A stretch of 64,000 bases of DNA from Sesamum alatum (GCA_034509735.1 JACGWO010000004.1:26889395-26953394), one strand, 5' to 3'. Counted from the stretch's first letter, positions 24,784 to 36,563 are shown. Made by a program: numbers and translations. The notes: a model not told the origin generated them from the sequence alone.

Positions 24784-27066
24784 ATGGTGCTGGTTAAGGC
24801 AGTTCCTCTAGTTTTACTCTCATGGTTTCTCTTGGCTCAACATGCTTCAACACAAAGATCAACTTATATTGTCCATATGGACAGGTCTTCCATGCCCAAG
24901 GCCTTTGCCAGTGGCCACCATTGGTACTCTAGTACCTTGGGATCCATCAAATCAGTCAGTCTCAATTCATCCGATAGGCATCAGCCCGGTCCGAAGCTGG
25001 TCCATAGCTATGACAATGCGTTTCATGGATTCAGTGCAGTGATGTCGAAGGATGAGCTAGAATCCTTGAGGAAATCACCTGGCTTCCTCTCGGCTCATGT
25101 TGACCGTCCCATCACACCTGACACCACTCGTACGTACAAATTTCTTGGGCTGAACACTGCCTCGGGAATATGGCCAGCATCTCAGTATGGGAAAGATGTG
25201 ATTATCGGTGTCGTTGACTCTGGAATCTGGCCGGAAAGTCCAAGCTTCAGAGATGAAGGAATGACTGAAGTTCCAGCAAAGTGGAGCGGGAGTTGTGAGG
25301 TGGGCCAAGATTTCAATTCATCAATGTGCAATAAGAAAATTATTGGAGCTAGATGGTTCAATCAAGGGGTTCTAGCAGCTAGACCTGAGGTTACAATAAG
25401 TATGAACTCCACAAGAGATACCTTTGGTCATGGTACACATGTCGCTTCCATTGCGGCTGGGAATTTATGTCGAGGATGTTTCATTCTTTGGCTATGCTCC
25501 AGGGACAGCAGAGGGGTCGCTCCTCATGCTAGGCTGGCCATATACAAAGTCCTTTGGGATGAAGGATACTACGAGTCTGATGCACTTGCAGGTATTGACC
25601 AGGCAGTTGCTGATGGTGTTGATGTCTTATCGATCTCTTTAAGTTACCGAACTATTGATTTGTATGAGAATCCTATTGCAATTGCTGCATTTGGTGCAAT
25701 GGAGAAAGGCATCCTTGTTTCTGTTTCGGCAGGAAATCGTGGTCCAAGTTTTGGAACTTTACTCGAGGGAATCCCTTGGGCAGTGATAGTGGCATCAGGA
25801 ACAGTTGATCGTTGGTTTGCTGGGATCTTGACGCTGGGGAACGGTTTGACCATCACGGGCTGGGACCATGTTTCCTGCAAGAGCAACAGTCACAAACTTG
25901 CCTCTCTATTTACAATAAGACCTTATCAGCTTGCAATTCACCTGAACTATTGGCAGACGCTCCCTCTGCTATCATCATTTGCGTCCATACTGTAGATTTC
26001 CCAGATCAAATCAGCTATGTTTCACAATCAAATGCCCTCGCAGCTGTTTATATTTCTGAAGAAACTAGTATACTTCGATCCACTTCTTTTCCTTATCCTG
26101 GTGTTGTAATTACCCCCGAAGAAGGAAAACGTGTGATCAGGTATGCCTCAAATAGCCCTGAACCGACAGCAAGCATCAACTTCCAGCAGACAATCCTGGG
26201 GAAGGAGCCGAGGCCTGCTCCAGCTGTATCTGCATCGTCATCAAGAGGTCCAGCACGAAGCTATTCAGGGATTTTGAAGCCTGACATAATGGCACCTGGT
26301 GTATTAATATTAGCAGCCTATAACCCATACACGAGTGTAGCAAATATCGGTTCCAACATAGCATTGTCTAGCGACTACAATCTGGAGTCGGGTACATCAA
26401 TGGCATGTCCACATATCTCTGGAGTTGCTGCACTACTGAAAGCTGCACATCCTGAGTGGAGTCCTGCAGCTATCCGGTCGGCTATGATGACCACTGCAAA
26501 TCCACTTGATAACACTCAAAAACCCATCAAAGACATGGCGCATGATTACGATGTCGCCACACCATTAGACATGGGAGCAGGACAAGTTGATCCGAATCGT
26601 GCGCTTGATCCAGGACTTATATATGATGCCACTCCTCAAGACTATGTAAATCTAGTATGTGCCCTGAATTATACTCGTGAGCAAACTCAATCTATCATAA
26701 GATCAAAGCTACAACTGCTCGAGCCCATCAACTGATCTTAATTACCCAGCATTTTGTCGCGCTATACGACCCAACACAAGAAAGGACTACTTTAACCCAG
26801 AAATTCCAAAGAATTGTCACAAATGTGGGGAATGGTGCTGCTACATACAAACTAAAGGTGAAAAGGCCGAAGGACTCTGTGATTGCAGTATCCCCAGAGA
26901 AATTAGTCTTTCAGAAGAAAAATGAGAAGCAAAGGCTCTCTTTAACCATACGCTATAAGACTTACGACGAGTATGTCATCAATCATGGATCAATCACTGG
27001 GTGGAAGAGAATGGCAAGCACACTGTGAGGAGTCCTATTGTGGTGACCCCGCCAGAGCCCACATGA
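24784..27066 (+). CDS. Subtilisin-like serine protease (SBT1 type), frame broken by 1-base indels
   Basis: A secreted plant subtilase, intronless as is usual for this family. In order it shows a signal peptide (about residues 1-23), an I9 propeptide (TYIVHMDRSSMP to about residue 113), catalytic Asp145 (VVDSGIWPES), catalytic His216 (GHGTH), oxyanion Asn318 (SAGNRGPS), a PA-like insert, catalytic Ser (GTSMACPHISG, codon 26397-26399) and the fibronectin-III-like tail (VTNVGNGAATYKLKV). The first frame stops at 25996, but homology continues in other frames to a stop at 27064-27066. I count seven single-base shifts: about 25465 (+1), 25513 (-1), 25863 (+1), 25905 (+1), 26706 (+1), 26754 (+1) and 26999 (-1), mostly in short homopolymers. 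The first two cancel out, leaving ~17 wrong residues (227-243). All catalytic residues remain. This is either a young pseudogene or a good gene with base-calling errors. Four truncated relatives lie downstream. Confidence 0.9.
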
Positions 27067-27839
27067 TAATGGTTGTAGTGCATATACACCTTCACCAATC
27101 ATTGTCTGGGATTCAACTGCATGTACTTCACCAAAATTTGTCAAATCTACTAAAGCTTTTTTCTAACGCGCAGACTGTACGGTCTAATATATAAATCTGC
27201 CATAAGAACACAAAAACACGAGTAGCTATAATCATTCTCATCACTGTAAATTATATTCCTCTTCATAATTGTTCGCTGTGGAGGAAAATAAAAGAAGTAA
27301 GAAATATGGAAAGAAGCAAGTCTTGATGCCCAAAAGCCTTTATGCTGCGAAATCCATACATGATTGAGGAAAAATTAAACCAAGGACCAAGGCACACTAT
27401 ACCAGAAGGAAAAACAAGATATATGTAACACATAATCAACTGTAATCATCTACCAGAAGTACATAGAGTTAACTAAAAGGCAAGCATAAGAACAACGATC
27501 TTTAGCGAAAGTCTCATTGGATGCATGAAACTAGAAACTATATGAGAAAGCACCCAAGTTATTCTGCAATGAGAAATAAATCAAGGTATCTCCCTATATT
27601 TTTTAAAATAAAAATTGCTTCATTTTAAATAACACATAAAGATAAATTGCTATTTTTTTTCCCATAAAAACGTAATTTGATCATCTCCAATATCTAAGGA
27701 AAGAAAATTGTAAAAAACCAATTATAACATAGCAAGTTCATGTGTCTGTACAAGTTATTCTTTTAATTTTCTTGTTATAAGTGAAATATATATTTTTGTT
27801 TAATTTAGAAAAACAACAAATATTGTTTGATTTTTATTT
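27067..27839. other. Downstream region of the subtilase, no gene seen
   Basis: AT-rich DNA with likely 3' untranslated sequence (AATAAA near 27288). No repeat ends or coding frames are recognised before the MULE at 27840. Confidence 0.5.
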
Positions 27840-29128
27840 GGATAAATTACATAAAACCCCTATGTGTTTTAATATTTTAGCTAAAAACTCCCTTATGTTA
27901 ATTTTATAAGCAAAAAAATCCCTGTGTTTTTCAAAATAAAGCACACTCTCCCCTTCCATTAATTAATTAGGGTTAACGGCGTTAAGTTTTTTAATGATTT
28001 GACCGTTATACCCTTATTATGATAGCCATTGATCTTTAACAGTTAAAAATGAACTGTGCAGATCTTAAGTTAATTTAAAAATATATTTTGTATTAAATAT
28101 ATATATATATTTGTATATATACTTTTATAGATATATATGTATATTTACATATTTATATATATGTACCGTTAGTATATATATATAGTAATATATGTATATA
28201 AATATACATTATCGCGATGAGGTCGCCCAGACTTCAGGGAGACCTCACCGTCGCCCTACGCAAGCCAGAGGGGGGCGACGGCGACGTCGCTCCTGCGGAA
28301 AGGGGTCACCTCGCCGTCGCATCGCCCATTTTTTCTTGGTCGTCCAGATCCATGGCCAAGAAGGTGGAGGTGTTGGCAGAGACGAGAACGGCGGCAAGGA
28401 AGAGGCTATGTGGGGAAGACGACCTTTCTGGCTTTCTCTTTCTCTCATCCTTTTTTTTTTAATTTTTTTATTTATTTATATTGTTTGTGTAATATTTTTT
28501 TGTATAGATTTTACATATAAATAAATACATATAAAATAAATCTGAATTTGAAAATAAAATATTTTTTAAAAATGAAGCAAAAATAATTTAATTATTCAAA
28601 ATTTTAAAAATAAAAGAATTAATGTTTTTAAAATGTGATAACTTAATTTAATATTATTTATAAATAATGTAACTTAAAATATTTTATATACTTTTTTAGT
28701 ATTTTGATATTTAATTAATATATTCTATAAATAAATATAATTTAAATTAAAAAGTGAAATTTTAGTATATTAAATTTTGTGTTAGGATTTGTTAATTTAA
28801 TTTTTTTTAATTTTAAAAAAAATATATATATATATATATTTAGGTATTTTAGTTAATATATTTCATAAATAAATATAATTTATTAAGATATATTAAAACT
28901 AAACAATAAATTAAATTAAGCAGTGGTATGTATTTTATTAAAATTATGTTTTTTGCAATGTGAGAGTGGAAAAATATTTGCACACTTAAATGTCTAATAA
29001 AAGGGGCAAAATGGACATTTGCTAACTAAATGCAACAGTAAAAGTAGCCAAAAATGCAACAGTAAATATAACACAAGGGGTTTTCGTGCAATTTCCCTAA
29101 AACACAGGGGGTATTATGCAATTTACCC
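27840..29128. mobile_element. Non-autonomous MULE with GC-rich core
   Basis: The inverted ends are GGATAAATTACATAAAACCC on the left and GGGTAAATTGCATAATACCC on the reverse of the right. They are flanked by an exact 9-base duplication TTTTTATTT (27831-27839 and 29129-29137), which is the Mutator signature. The element is very AT-rich except for 28212-28430, a GC-rich core full of GTCGC/GCGAC words. Open frames in the core (for example 28217-28462) read as low-complexity Arg/Ala/Gly and are not recognised, so gene capture is possible but unproven. Confidence 0.85.
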
Positions 29129-29394
29129 TTTTTATTTTCATGCTTAGTTTTGAATTTTAAAATAGTGCAAATACGGGAATATATTTGTTTACTAAAATGT
29201 TATTATAGTGATTTATTTTTCGATCGTTATTCGTTTATGTATATACATAGAAATGTAATTACTTTTAATTATTTAATTAATAAAATAATAATGTACTTTT
29301 TTCCACAAATCATTGATATGATATCAACAACAATTCTATATCAATAAAAAGTATAACTATCAATTTCATTCAAAAAAAAAAAAATTACACGGAT

Positions 29395-29642
29395 TTGACT
29401 GGACTCAACGGGGAAAATATACTCAACGACCGATGGCTACTTCGCCCACACACCTTTCGGCTTATCTAACCTTCCCGAATGCTGCCCTCTTCAGGCCGTG
29501 GTGCAGTGCCTGTTGGTGCTGGGGGAGCGAGCCTAGAATATGTCCCTAATTAGACAGGAGTCAGCCAGCAGGACGCGAATTGCATTCTGGGGATTCTGCT
29601 CGCAGAATCAGAGGTGGAGGATTCTCTGGTTTCGTATTACGA
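29395..29642 (+). pseudogene. LINE-2, 5' part (end of RT / zf-RVT region), split by Copia-2
   Basis: Translated pieces give NDRWLPRPHTF and, after a gap, EVEDSLVSYY, the segment just before the zf-RVT domain in plant L1 LINEs. The sentence continues directly across the Copia-2 insertion at 34307 with GKKGLFSVRNTYQV. The element appears 5'-truncated at about 29390, just after an A13 run. Confidence 0.8.
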
Positions 29643-29940
29643 TGTTGAAAAGTGTAATTTGCAATTCTCAAAGTACCATGCATGCATATGACTCCTAAAA
29701 ATTATCAAGTTCAAATTTTTTATCCATAGGAAATTGATATTCAATCCATAAGGAAGTGTTAGTCAAATAGTTATCCATAGGAAAATGTTACTAATTTTAA
29801 TGTTTTGCTCTCCTATATAAAGGGTTGTAATCTTGATGTTGTGGTTATGGAAATATGAATGAAAAATCTTTATACTACTAGATATCTCCAACATTGCAAT
29901 ACTTTCTTCCTTCTCAAAATCTCCTCCACATTTTCCAACA
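29643..29940 (+). repeat. Copia-2 5' LTR
   Basis: 298 bases with TG...CA ends. A TATA-like box CTATATAAAGGG lies at about 29813-29824, which probably starts the element transcript. Confidence 0.93.
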
Positions 29941-29946
29941 TATTTG

Positions 29947-29959
29947 TGGTATCAGAGCC
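29947..29959 (+). promoter_or_regulatory. Copia-2 primer-binding site (tRNA-Met)
   Basis: TGGTATCAGAGCC lies six bases after the 5' LTR. Confidence 0.9.
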
Positions 29960-29991
29960 ACCCTTGGTTCTGATTACTCCATTTTATCTCT

Positions 29992-31020
29992 ATGGCATCT
30001 TCAAGCAACCAAGAGCTTGCATTCACATATTCCCAACAAGGAATTTCTATCTTTGTTGGCCAAGATTACGAATTATGGAGTGTTTTTATGAAGACCCAAT
30101 TCGTGTCACATGAACTTTGGGATATAGTTGAAGAGGGATTTACTTCTCATACTTTGGAGGAAGTAGCCGCATTTACAAATGCGCAGAAAAAAAGAGCATA
30201 AAGAGAACAAGTCAAAGGATGCAAAAGCCTTGTCCTTTATGCACCAAGGAGTGAGTCGATCAATTCTTCCACGTATTACTAAAGCCAAGACCGCAAAAGA
30301 GGCATGGCAAATTTTGAAAAATCAATTAGGAGGACATGAGAAGGTGATTATGATCAAGCTGCAAAACTCATGGCGAAGTTTTGTCAACCTAACCATGAAA
30401 GACTCGGAGAATGTGCAAGAATTCCTTTCTAGAGTTTCCTCCGTGGTAAACCGAATAAGAGGCTACGGAGACACTTTAGAAGAGAAGAAAATCATTGAAA
30501 AAGTTCTACGGTGCTTACCGGTGAAATTCGAGCATATCTTGCAGCAATCGAATAATCTAAAGATAATCAGTATTAAATTTTGATGAACTCATGGGTTCTC
30601 TTGAAACCCATGAAAAAAGGATGAGCAGATTTGCAGCATAAGACTTGGAGCAAGCTTATTAAGGAAAAGTAATATTTCGCAAAAGCAGGAAAAACAAGAC
30701 AATGACTTGCGGAATGAAAAAACATGTCAGCACAGTCATGAGGAAGAGGTCGTGGAAGACAACAAAATTACCGTGGTCGTGGTCGAGGTCAAGGAGGAAG
30801 AGGCACTTCTAACTCGAGAGGATCTACTCAAGACTCAAATTCTTATTGCCGTATCTGTCGGAGAAATGGCCACGACATGGACAAGTGTTGGAGTAAATGC
30901 AAAAAGTGTAAAATTGCAAACCACTCTCAACGAGATTGTTGGTATCGAGAATATAGTGAGAAGAAAGATGCCAACTTCACCGAAAATGAAGAAAGGAACT
31001 AGGTATTCTATCCATGCTTA
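29992..31020 (+). pseudogene. Copia-2 gag, broken
   Basis: It starts at ATG 29992 (MASSSNQ...), with FVGQDYELWSVFMKTQF typical of Copia gag. The frame stops at 30199-30201 and continues in another frame (30179-30583: SRSILPRITKAKTAKEAW, VNRIRGYG, KVLRCLPVKFEHI). Near 30840-30950 a third frame reads a zinc knuckle, CRICRRNGHDMDKCW. Gag would assemble element RNA into particles. At least three frame breaks are present. Confidence 0.88.
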
Positions 31021-32290
31021 AATTCTAAAACAATTTGAGAATATCTGGTATGTGGACAATGGATGCAGCAATCACATGTCCAGAAATAAAGATACGTTCA
31101 TAGATCTCGATTAATCTTATTCATCAGAAGTAAAACTTAGAAATAGCAAATCTCTCAAGATCAGTGGAAAAGGAGCTATTTCAGTCCAAACAAAAGAAGG
31201 TAAGACCAATATCATCACATATATTTTATGTACCAGAATTGACTCAGAATTTGTTGAGTGTGGAGCAACGGTTGAAGAAAAAATACAAGGTAGAGTTCGA
31301 TAATGATCTTTGCATCATTATTGATGAACAAAGAAATCATATAGTTGCTAAAATAAAGATGAGTCAGAACAAAGTTTTCCCCTTCAATCTACAAGGATCT
31401 TAAAAAGTTGCTCTGCAGAATACTATGGATGGAGATCATAATCTTTGACTTTTGAGATATGGACATTTGAGCTACAAAGGATTAAATTTGTTGAAAAGAA
31501 AGAACATGGTATTTGGGCTTCCAAATGTTCCAGATCAAAATAGGCCATGTGAAGGATGCATTTTCCGAAAAATGCATCGCCTACCATTTCCAAAGATCTC
31601 CTATAGAGCCAAAGTCCCTCTTTAGATGGTGCATGTTGATTTTGCGGACCAACACAAACTCCATCGTTAAAAAGTTGCAGGTATTTTCTCCTATTTGTTG
31701 ATGATTACACCAGGATGATGTGGGTGTATTGTTTGAATCAAAAGTCAGAAGCATTTTCTAAATTTTTGGAGTTCAAGACGCTTGTTGAAAATCAGTCAGG
31801 AAGAAAGATAAAAATTATCTGTACTGATCGCGGAGGGAAATTTATTGGAAGGGCATTCATGGATTATTGCAAACAGAAAGGAATCCAGAGGCAATTGACG
31901 GTTCGATACAACCCACAACAAAATGATGTTGCAGAGCGGAAAAATCGCACAATTGCAGGCAAGGGGCTCCCAAAATCCTTTTGGATAGAAGCAGTGAATA
32001 CATCAATATATATTTTGAATCAGTCACCAAGAAAGGTGGTTTCGAATAAGACTCCGTATGAGCATGACATCAAAGAAAGCCTCAAGTAAATCTAAAGTCT
32101 TTAGTTTCATTGCTTATTCACATATTCCATCTCAACAAAGGGAAAATTTTGATGAAAAAGGTGAGAAACTGATCCTTGTTAGATATAGTGATGAGTCCAA
32201 GGGATATCGATTGTTTGACCCGAGAAATCAAAAACTCACAATTTCCCGAGATGTTATTTTTGATGAAATGCAATCATGAAATTGGGATAT
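31021..32290 (+). pseudogene. Copia-2 protease and integrase, broken
   Basis: The protease site reads WYVDNGCSNHM (about 31046-31080), with the catalytic DSG changed to DNG. The pre-integrase region is weak. The integrase core contains CTDRGGKFIGRAF (about 31826-31860) and YNPQQNDVAERKNRTI (31905-31955), carrying the second Asp and the Glu of the DDE set. The downstream KGYRLFDPRNQKLTISRDVIFDE lies at 32190-32270. Several frame changes (for example at about 31700 and 32060) inactivate it. Confidence 0.88.
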
Positions 32291-32439
32291 TCATCAGACT
32301 GTTCCATCTCAATCGATATCACCAATATTTTTATCAAAACGGATTGATCAACCAAGTACGTGCGATGATGCAAGGGCATCAAATGGTGGAGATATTGAAC
32401 CGGAATCAGAAAGTCCGGTAAGGAAAGTTTGGAGCTTAA

Positions 32440-33960
32440 GAGAAATATATGATTTATGCGATATCGCATTTTTTGCCAGTGAGCCACAAAATTTTGATGA
32501 AGCTGCAAAGGAAGAGGTTTGGCAAAAAGCAATGAATGAAGAGATTGCTAGCATTGAGAAAAATCATACTTGGGATCTTGTAGACATTCCAGATGGAAAA
32601 TATGTGATCATCGTAAAGTGGATCTACAAGACCAAATACAAGGAAGATGGTTCAATTCACAAGCACAAAGCTTGCTTAGTTGTGAAAGGATATTCTCAAC
32701 AACCCGGAGTTGATTTCACTGAGACATTTGCACCAGTGGCAAGAATGGAGACAATCCGTATTGTTCTTGCTATATCTGCTCAACTGGGATTGCCAGTTTA
32801 TCAATTGGATGTGAAATCAGCTTTTCTCAATGGCGAATTACAAGAAGAAGTGTACGTAGAGCAGCCAACAGGCTATATTGTTCATGGAAAAGAAGAAAAA
32901 GTCTATTGCCTCAAAAAAGCATTATACGGGCTCAAACAAACACCTCGAGCTTGGAATACCAAGATTGATGGATACTTTAAGTCTAATGGTTTTATAAGAA
33001 GTCAAAATGAGTCGTCGTTGTACATAAAGAAAGGTATGAAAGATTTTCTTATTATTTGTCTTTACGTCGACGACCTGATTTATGTTGGGACAAATCCAAT
33101 CATGGTGCAAGATTTCAAAAAGGCAATGATGGAGGAATTTGAGATGACTGATTTAGGATTGATGAAATATTTTCTTGGAATTCAAGTCCGTCAGTCAAAA
33201 GGAGAAATTTTTATTTCTCAAGAAAAATATCTTGAAGGTGTGTTAAAAAAAAATTCAAATTCGTAACTACAAGCCAATCTCGACTCCATTTGCAATCAAT
33301 GAGAAGTTGCAGTTGAATGACGATGCATCTAAAGTTGATCGGAAGATTTATCGAAGTCTTGTAGGTTCGCTGATCTACCTAACTAACACAAGGCCAAATA
33401 TTGTATATCCAGTTAGCCTCATATCAAGATTCATGAACGAACCAAGCAAATTGCATTTTGCACCTGTTAAGAGAATTTTGCGCTACCTTCAAGGTACGAG
33501 AAAACTTGGCATTACATATGTCAAAGAGAAAGAAAATAAGCTTATTGGATATACAGATAGTGATTGGGCTAGATCCTTAGATGACCGGAAAAGTACGTCG
33601 GGCTACGCATTTTGCTTAGGAACGAAAAATAATTTCATGGGGATCAAAAAAACAAAAATCAGTAGCACTCTCATCAGCAGAAGCAGAATACATTGCCACG
33701 ACCGACGCAGCTTGTGAAGCAATTTGGTTAAGAAGGATTTTATGTGACGTGGAGCAAAAACAGGAAGCTCCCACAAAAATCTTATGTGACAATATGTCTA
33801 CTATTGCAACGACGAAGAATCCTATTTGCCATGCAAGGTCGAAGCACATTGAACTTCGTCACTATTTCATAAGGAATGTGTAAGTAATCAGGAAATTTAC
33901 TTGGAGTTCGTCAACACAGATGAGTAGTTATCTGATGGTTTCACTAAAGCCGTAAGTTCG
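32440..33960 (+). pseudogene. Copia-2 reverse transcriptase and RNase H, nearly intact with frameshifts
   Basis: RT is open from 32532 to 33266 with GVDFTETFAPVARMETIR, LDVKSAFLNGELQEEVYV, YGLKQTPRAW and the catalytic YVDDLIYVG (about 33064-33090). The frame breaks in an A9 run at 33246-33254. RNase H follows from 33307 (GYTDSDWARSLDDRKSTSGY), with another shift at about 33645, after which the SSAEAEYIA block and the C-terminal part to about 33955 are read in a different frame. Both breaks lie in homopolymers, so recent decay or base-calling error are both possible. Confidence 0.92.
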
Positions 33961-34011
33961 GAAAAGATTGAGCAGTGCCAAAATCGGGTTGGAATTACAA
34001 ATTAAGAGGGG

Positions 34012-34306
34012 TGTTGAAAAGTGTAATTTGCAATTCCCAAATTACTATGCATGCATATGACTCCTCAAGATTATCAAGGTCAAATTTTTTTATCCATAGG
34101 AAATTGATATTCTATTTATAGGGAAATGTTAGTCAAATATTTATCCATAGGAAAATGTTACTAATTTAATGTTTGCTTTTATATAAAGGGTTGTAATCTT
34201 GATATTGTGGTTATGGAAATATGAATGAAAAATCTTTATACTACTAGATATCTCCAATATTGCAATACTTTCTTCCTTTTCAAAATCTCCTCCATATTTC
34301 CCAACA
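34012..34306 (+). repeat. Copia-2 3' LTR
   Basis: 295 bases, matching the 5' LTR with scattered substitutions and small indels. Confidence 0.93.
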
Positions 34307-35022
34307 TACGGCAAGAAAGGCCTCTTTTCGGTGCGCAACACTTACCAGGTTACGTTGGCCCTTTTGGAGTTGGAATGCTTTTTGTCTAAGGTGGAAGACG
34401 GGTTCGACGAGTGTACTCCTACCTGGAATTTCCTGTGGCGTGCCAAGGTTCCGCCCAAAGTACAACTCTTCGCCTAGAGGGCGTGTAGGGGCGCGTTACC
34501 GGCAAACGACATGCTTCAGCAATGGGGAATGGAGGTTTTGGCTGAATGCTACGTTGTTCCGCTGCTTAGGAAGATCTCTCTCATGTCCTGTTGTGTTGCA
34601 CCTTCGCCTATCAAGTCTTGGCACTGTCTGGGATCCCTTGGCACACTCTGAACCACGACCATTAGGATATCGAGCACTGGATGCACCAAACGCAGGTTGA
34701 ACTGGATGGGGCGAATTTCACACTATTTTTAATTATTTGTTGCTCACTCTGGTGGAGTCGAAACCAGCTACTCTTTGAAGCAAGACCTATCTCCTTGTTA
34801 GACGTTGTGGAGCGAGCAAAGCGGAGTCTGTGGGTTTGTGCGAATGACCCTGGAATCAGAAGATAGGGTGAGCTAGAGGGATTGCCTCATGGTGTTTTTA
34901 TAGAGCCGGATTGTCCTTCTGCTGCACGATCTATAGCTTTCTGGAGGAACTTTCCCTTCCTTCAGCTGCGTTTTTTGGTTTCTTATGAGGGCTATAATAA
35001 AGTTTTCTTCCCAAAAAAAAAA
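34307..35022 (+). pseudogene. LINE-2, 3' part with zf-RVT region and poly-A tail
   Basis: It starts with GKKGLFSVRNTYQV and continues with TWNFLWRAKVPPKVQLFA and ALPANDMLQQWG, the zf-RVT zinc-binding region at the end of LINE ORF2, with stops inside. After ~300 bases of 3' sequence it ends in an A-run at 35011-35022. Together with 29395-29642 it is one 5'-truncated LINE carrying a Copia insertion. Confidence 0.85.
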
Positions 35023-35039
35023 AGAGTCATCCAATTAGT

Positions 35040-36120
35040 TCACTTAATTAGTTAAAAAAGTAAATTACCCTAATACAGATTCGTTGCCTCCTCATCATTA
35101 TCAAGACTCAAGAGGCTATGCTGGGTCATAAATGGAATTAGTATAAGTATGAACGCGGTTGAAGTTATTGGCATCTCTAACATCATATATTGGGGGTGAT
35201 TAGTGGAAAATAATAGCCTTTGTGCAGTTATGCAACCGAGGAGCAAAACGAATGAATGCGTGCATATCTAGCCATGTTTACTTTTCTGCAATGCTGATTG
35301 AAACAAGTGAAAGCTAACATCAAAATGGATACATGTCACAGATATGTTATGAACAACGATACAAAATTAAAAGGCAAAATTATATTTTTGGTCCTGTAAC
35401 TATAGGTCGTTAGTACTTTTGATCTTGTAACTTACGCCATTTACACATTTAGTTCTTTTTTTGACGAATTTGGTCCTGAACATCTCACATTTGATCTATT
35501 TTTTGGGCAAATTTAGTTATGTGTTGACAATTTTGGTCCTATTCTCATTCGAGTATATCTTATTTTTTGTCTTGTAATTATATGTCACTAGGACCAAATT
35601 TGTCAATACGGGACTAAATTTGCCAAAAAAAGACCAAAACTAATGTGCTGGACTAAATTTGTCAAAAAGAGGACTAAATGTGTAAACGAAGTAAGTTATA
35701 GGACCAAAAGTGCTAACGACCTAAAGTTACAGGATTAAAAATATAATTTTGCCAAATTAAAATCAACATATGCATCATTGAACTTTTTTTTTTACTATAA
35801 ATTGCCGACGTTCTATAACAAATTATTTTAAACCATAAAATACCATTAATATCAAGTATATGTATAAAGATTGTTCACATTATATTTATTAAGGACAAAT
35901 TATAATTTTAGTTCTATAAGCATAGGGTGTAATGGTTTTTCCCCAATACGAACCCATTCTGGCAATTTGTCCTTTGATTTTAAAAATTTCACAAATTAAG
36001 AACAAAAATGATTGAAATTTGCTAAAATAATCGTAAAAATGCACGTGACATGGTTGGAGAAGTGCACGTTACACGCACCTGCCTCTGATCAGCCCCATTC
36101 CTCATATGCATCCCTTCTTG
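35040..36120. repeat. Segmental duplication, copy A (with MITE)
   Basis: Bases 35097-35372 and 35763-36110 match 37075-37690 in the same order and orientation (shared blocks include AACATCATATAT, CTAGCCATGTTT and GATACATGT). The function of the duplicated DNA is unknown; no coding frame stands out. Confidence 0.8.
35373..35753. mobile_element. MULE-type MITE with exact 9-base TSD
   Basis: A 381-base foldback element. Its ends are GGCAAAATTATATTTTTGGT and the inverse, with the phrase GTCCTGTAACTATAGG mirrored inside. The target duplication AAATTAAAA lies at 35364-35372 and 35754-35762. The paralogous locus near 37363 lacks the element. Confidence 0.92.
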
Positions 36121-36299
36121 CGTCTACTTGTTGATGTTACCCATTGTCCCTCCTCGTTAGGATGTTATGCTGGAAGAGCATGCCAGTTATTTGCCCCAAG
36201 ATATGGCTAAGTTAGCTGCTAGTGCGCCACATAATGAGTAGGCTTCGTATTCATCACTCTCACTTTAATTAGATATTGTTAATAAATTGTTTGCTCGAT

Positions 36300-36563
36300 C
36301 AAAAATATGTGCGAAGTTATTTTTAGTAATTGGAGAAATAAAAAGGACATTGATCAATTATAGCTAGCCTTTACTCTTTTCGATCTAAACAAGACACTTT
36401 TTCCTAAAAATGCCAAAGCAAACATTATAGTCAGTGAAGTGAGAGATTGAAAATATTCCTCAATTCTGTTGTCATGGTCAGCTAATTTACTTGCTTCAAC
36501 AATTTCACTTATGAATGCTTCTCTTGAATTAAGCATAATTTGCTTACAAAAGCTATAGAAATA
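36300..36563 (-). other. Unrecognised open stretch
   Basis: A 60-codon minus-strand frame (36354-36536) reads like ordinary protein (EEYFQSLTSLTIMFALAFLG) but matches nothing I can name. It may be a remnant of a host exon. It has no supporting start context or neighbours. Confidence 0.25.

Larger units (their letters stand above)
29643..34306 (+). mobile_element. Ty1-copia retrotransposon Copia-2, inserted in LINE-2
   Basis: LTRs are at 29643-29940 and 34012-34306, both TGTTGAAAAG...CCAACA and highly similar. The flanking 5-mers are TACGA (29638-29642) and TACGG (34307-34311), a target duplication with one change. A tRNA-Met primer site, the gag-protease-integrase-RT-RNase H order and a GAGGGG polypurine tract (about 34004-34011) complete it. 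It is younger than Copia-1, judging by LTR similarity, but carries several stops and frameshifts. Confidence 0.95.

Noticed and set aside
28192..28524. A 110-codon frame in the MULE core as a captured gene
   Set aside because: Arg/Gly-rich low complexity, overlapping frames on both strands, no recognisable domain; kept only as a possibility in findings.
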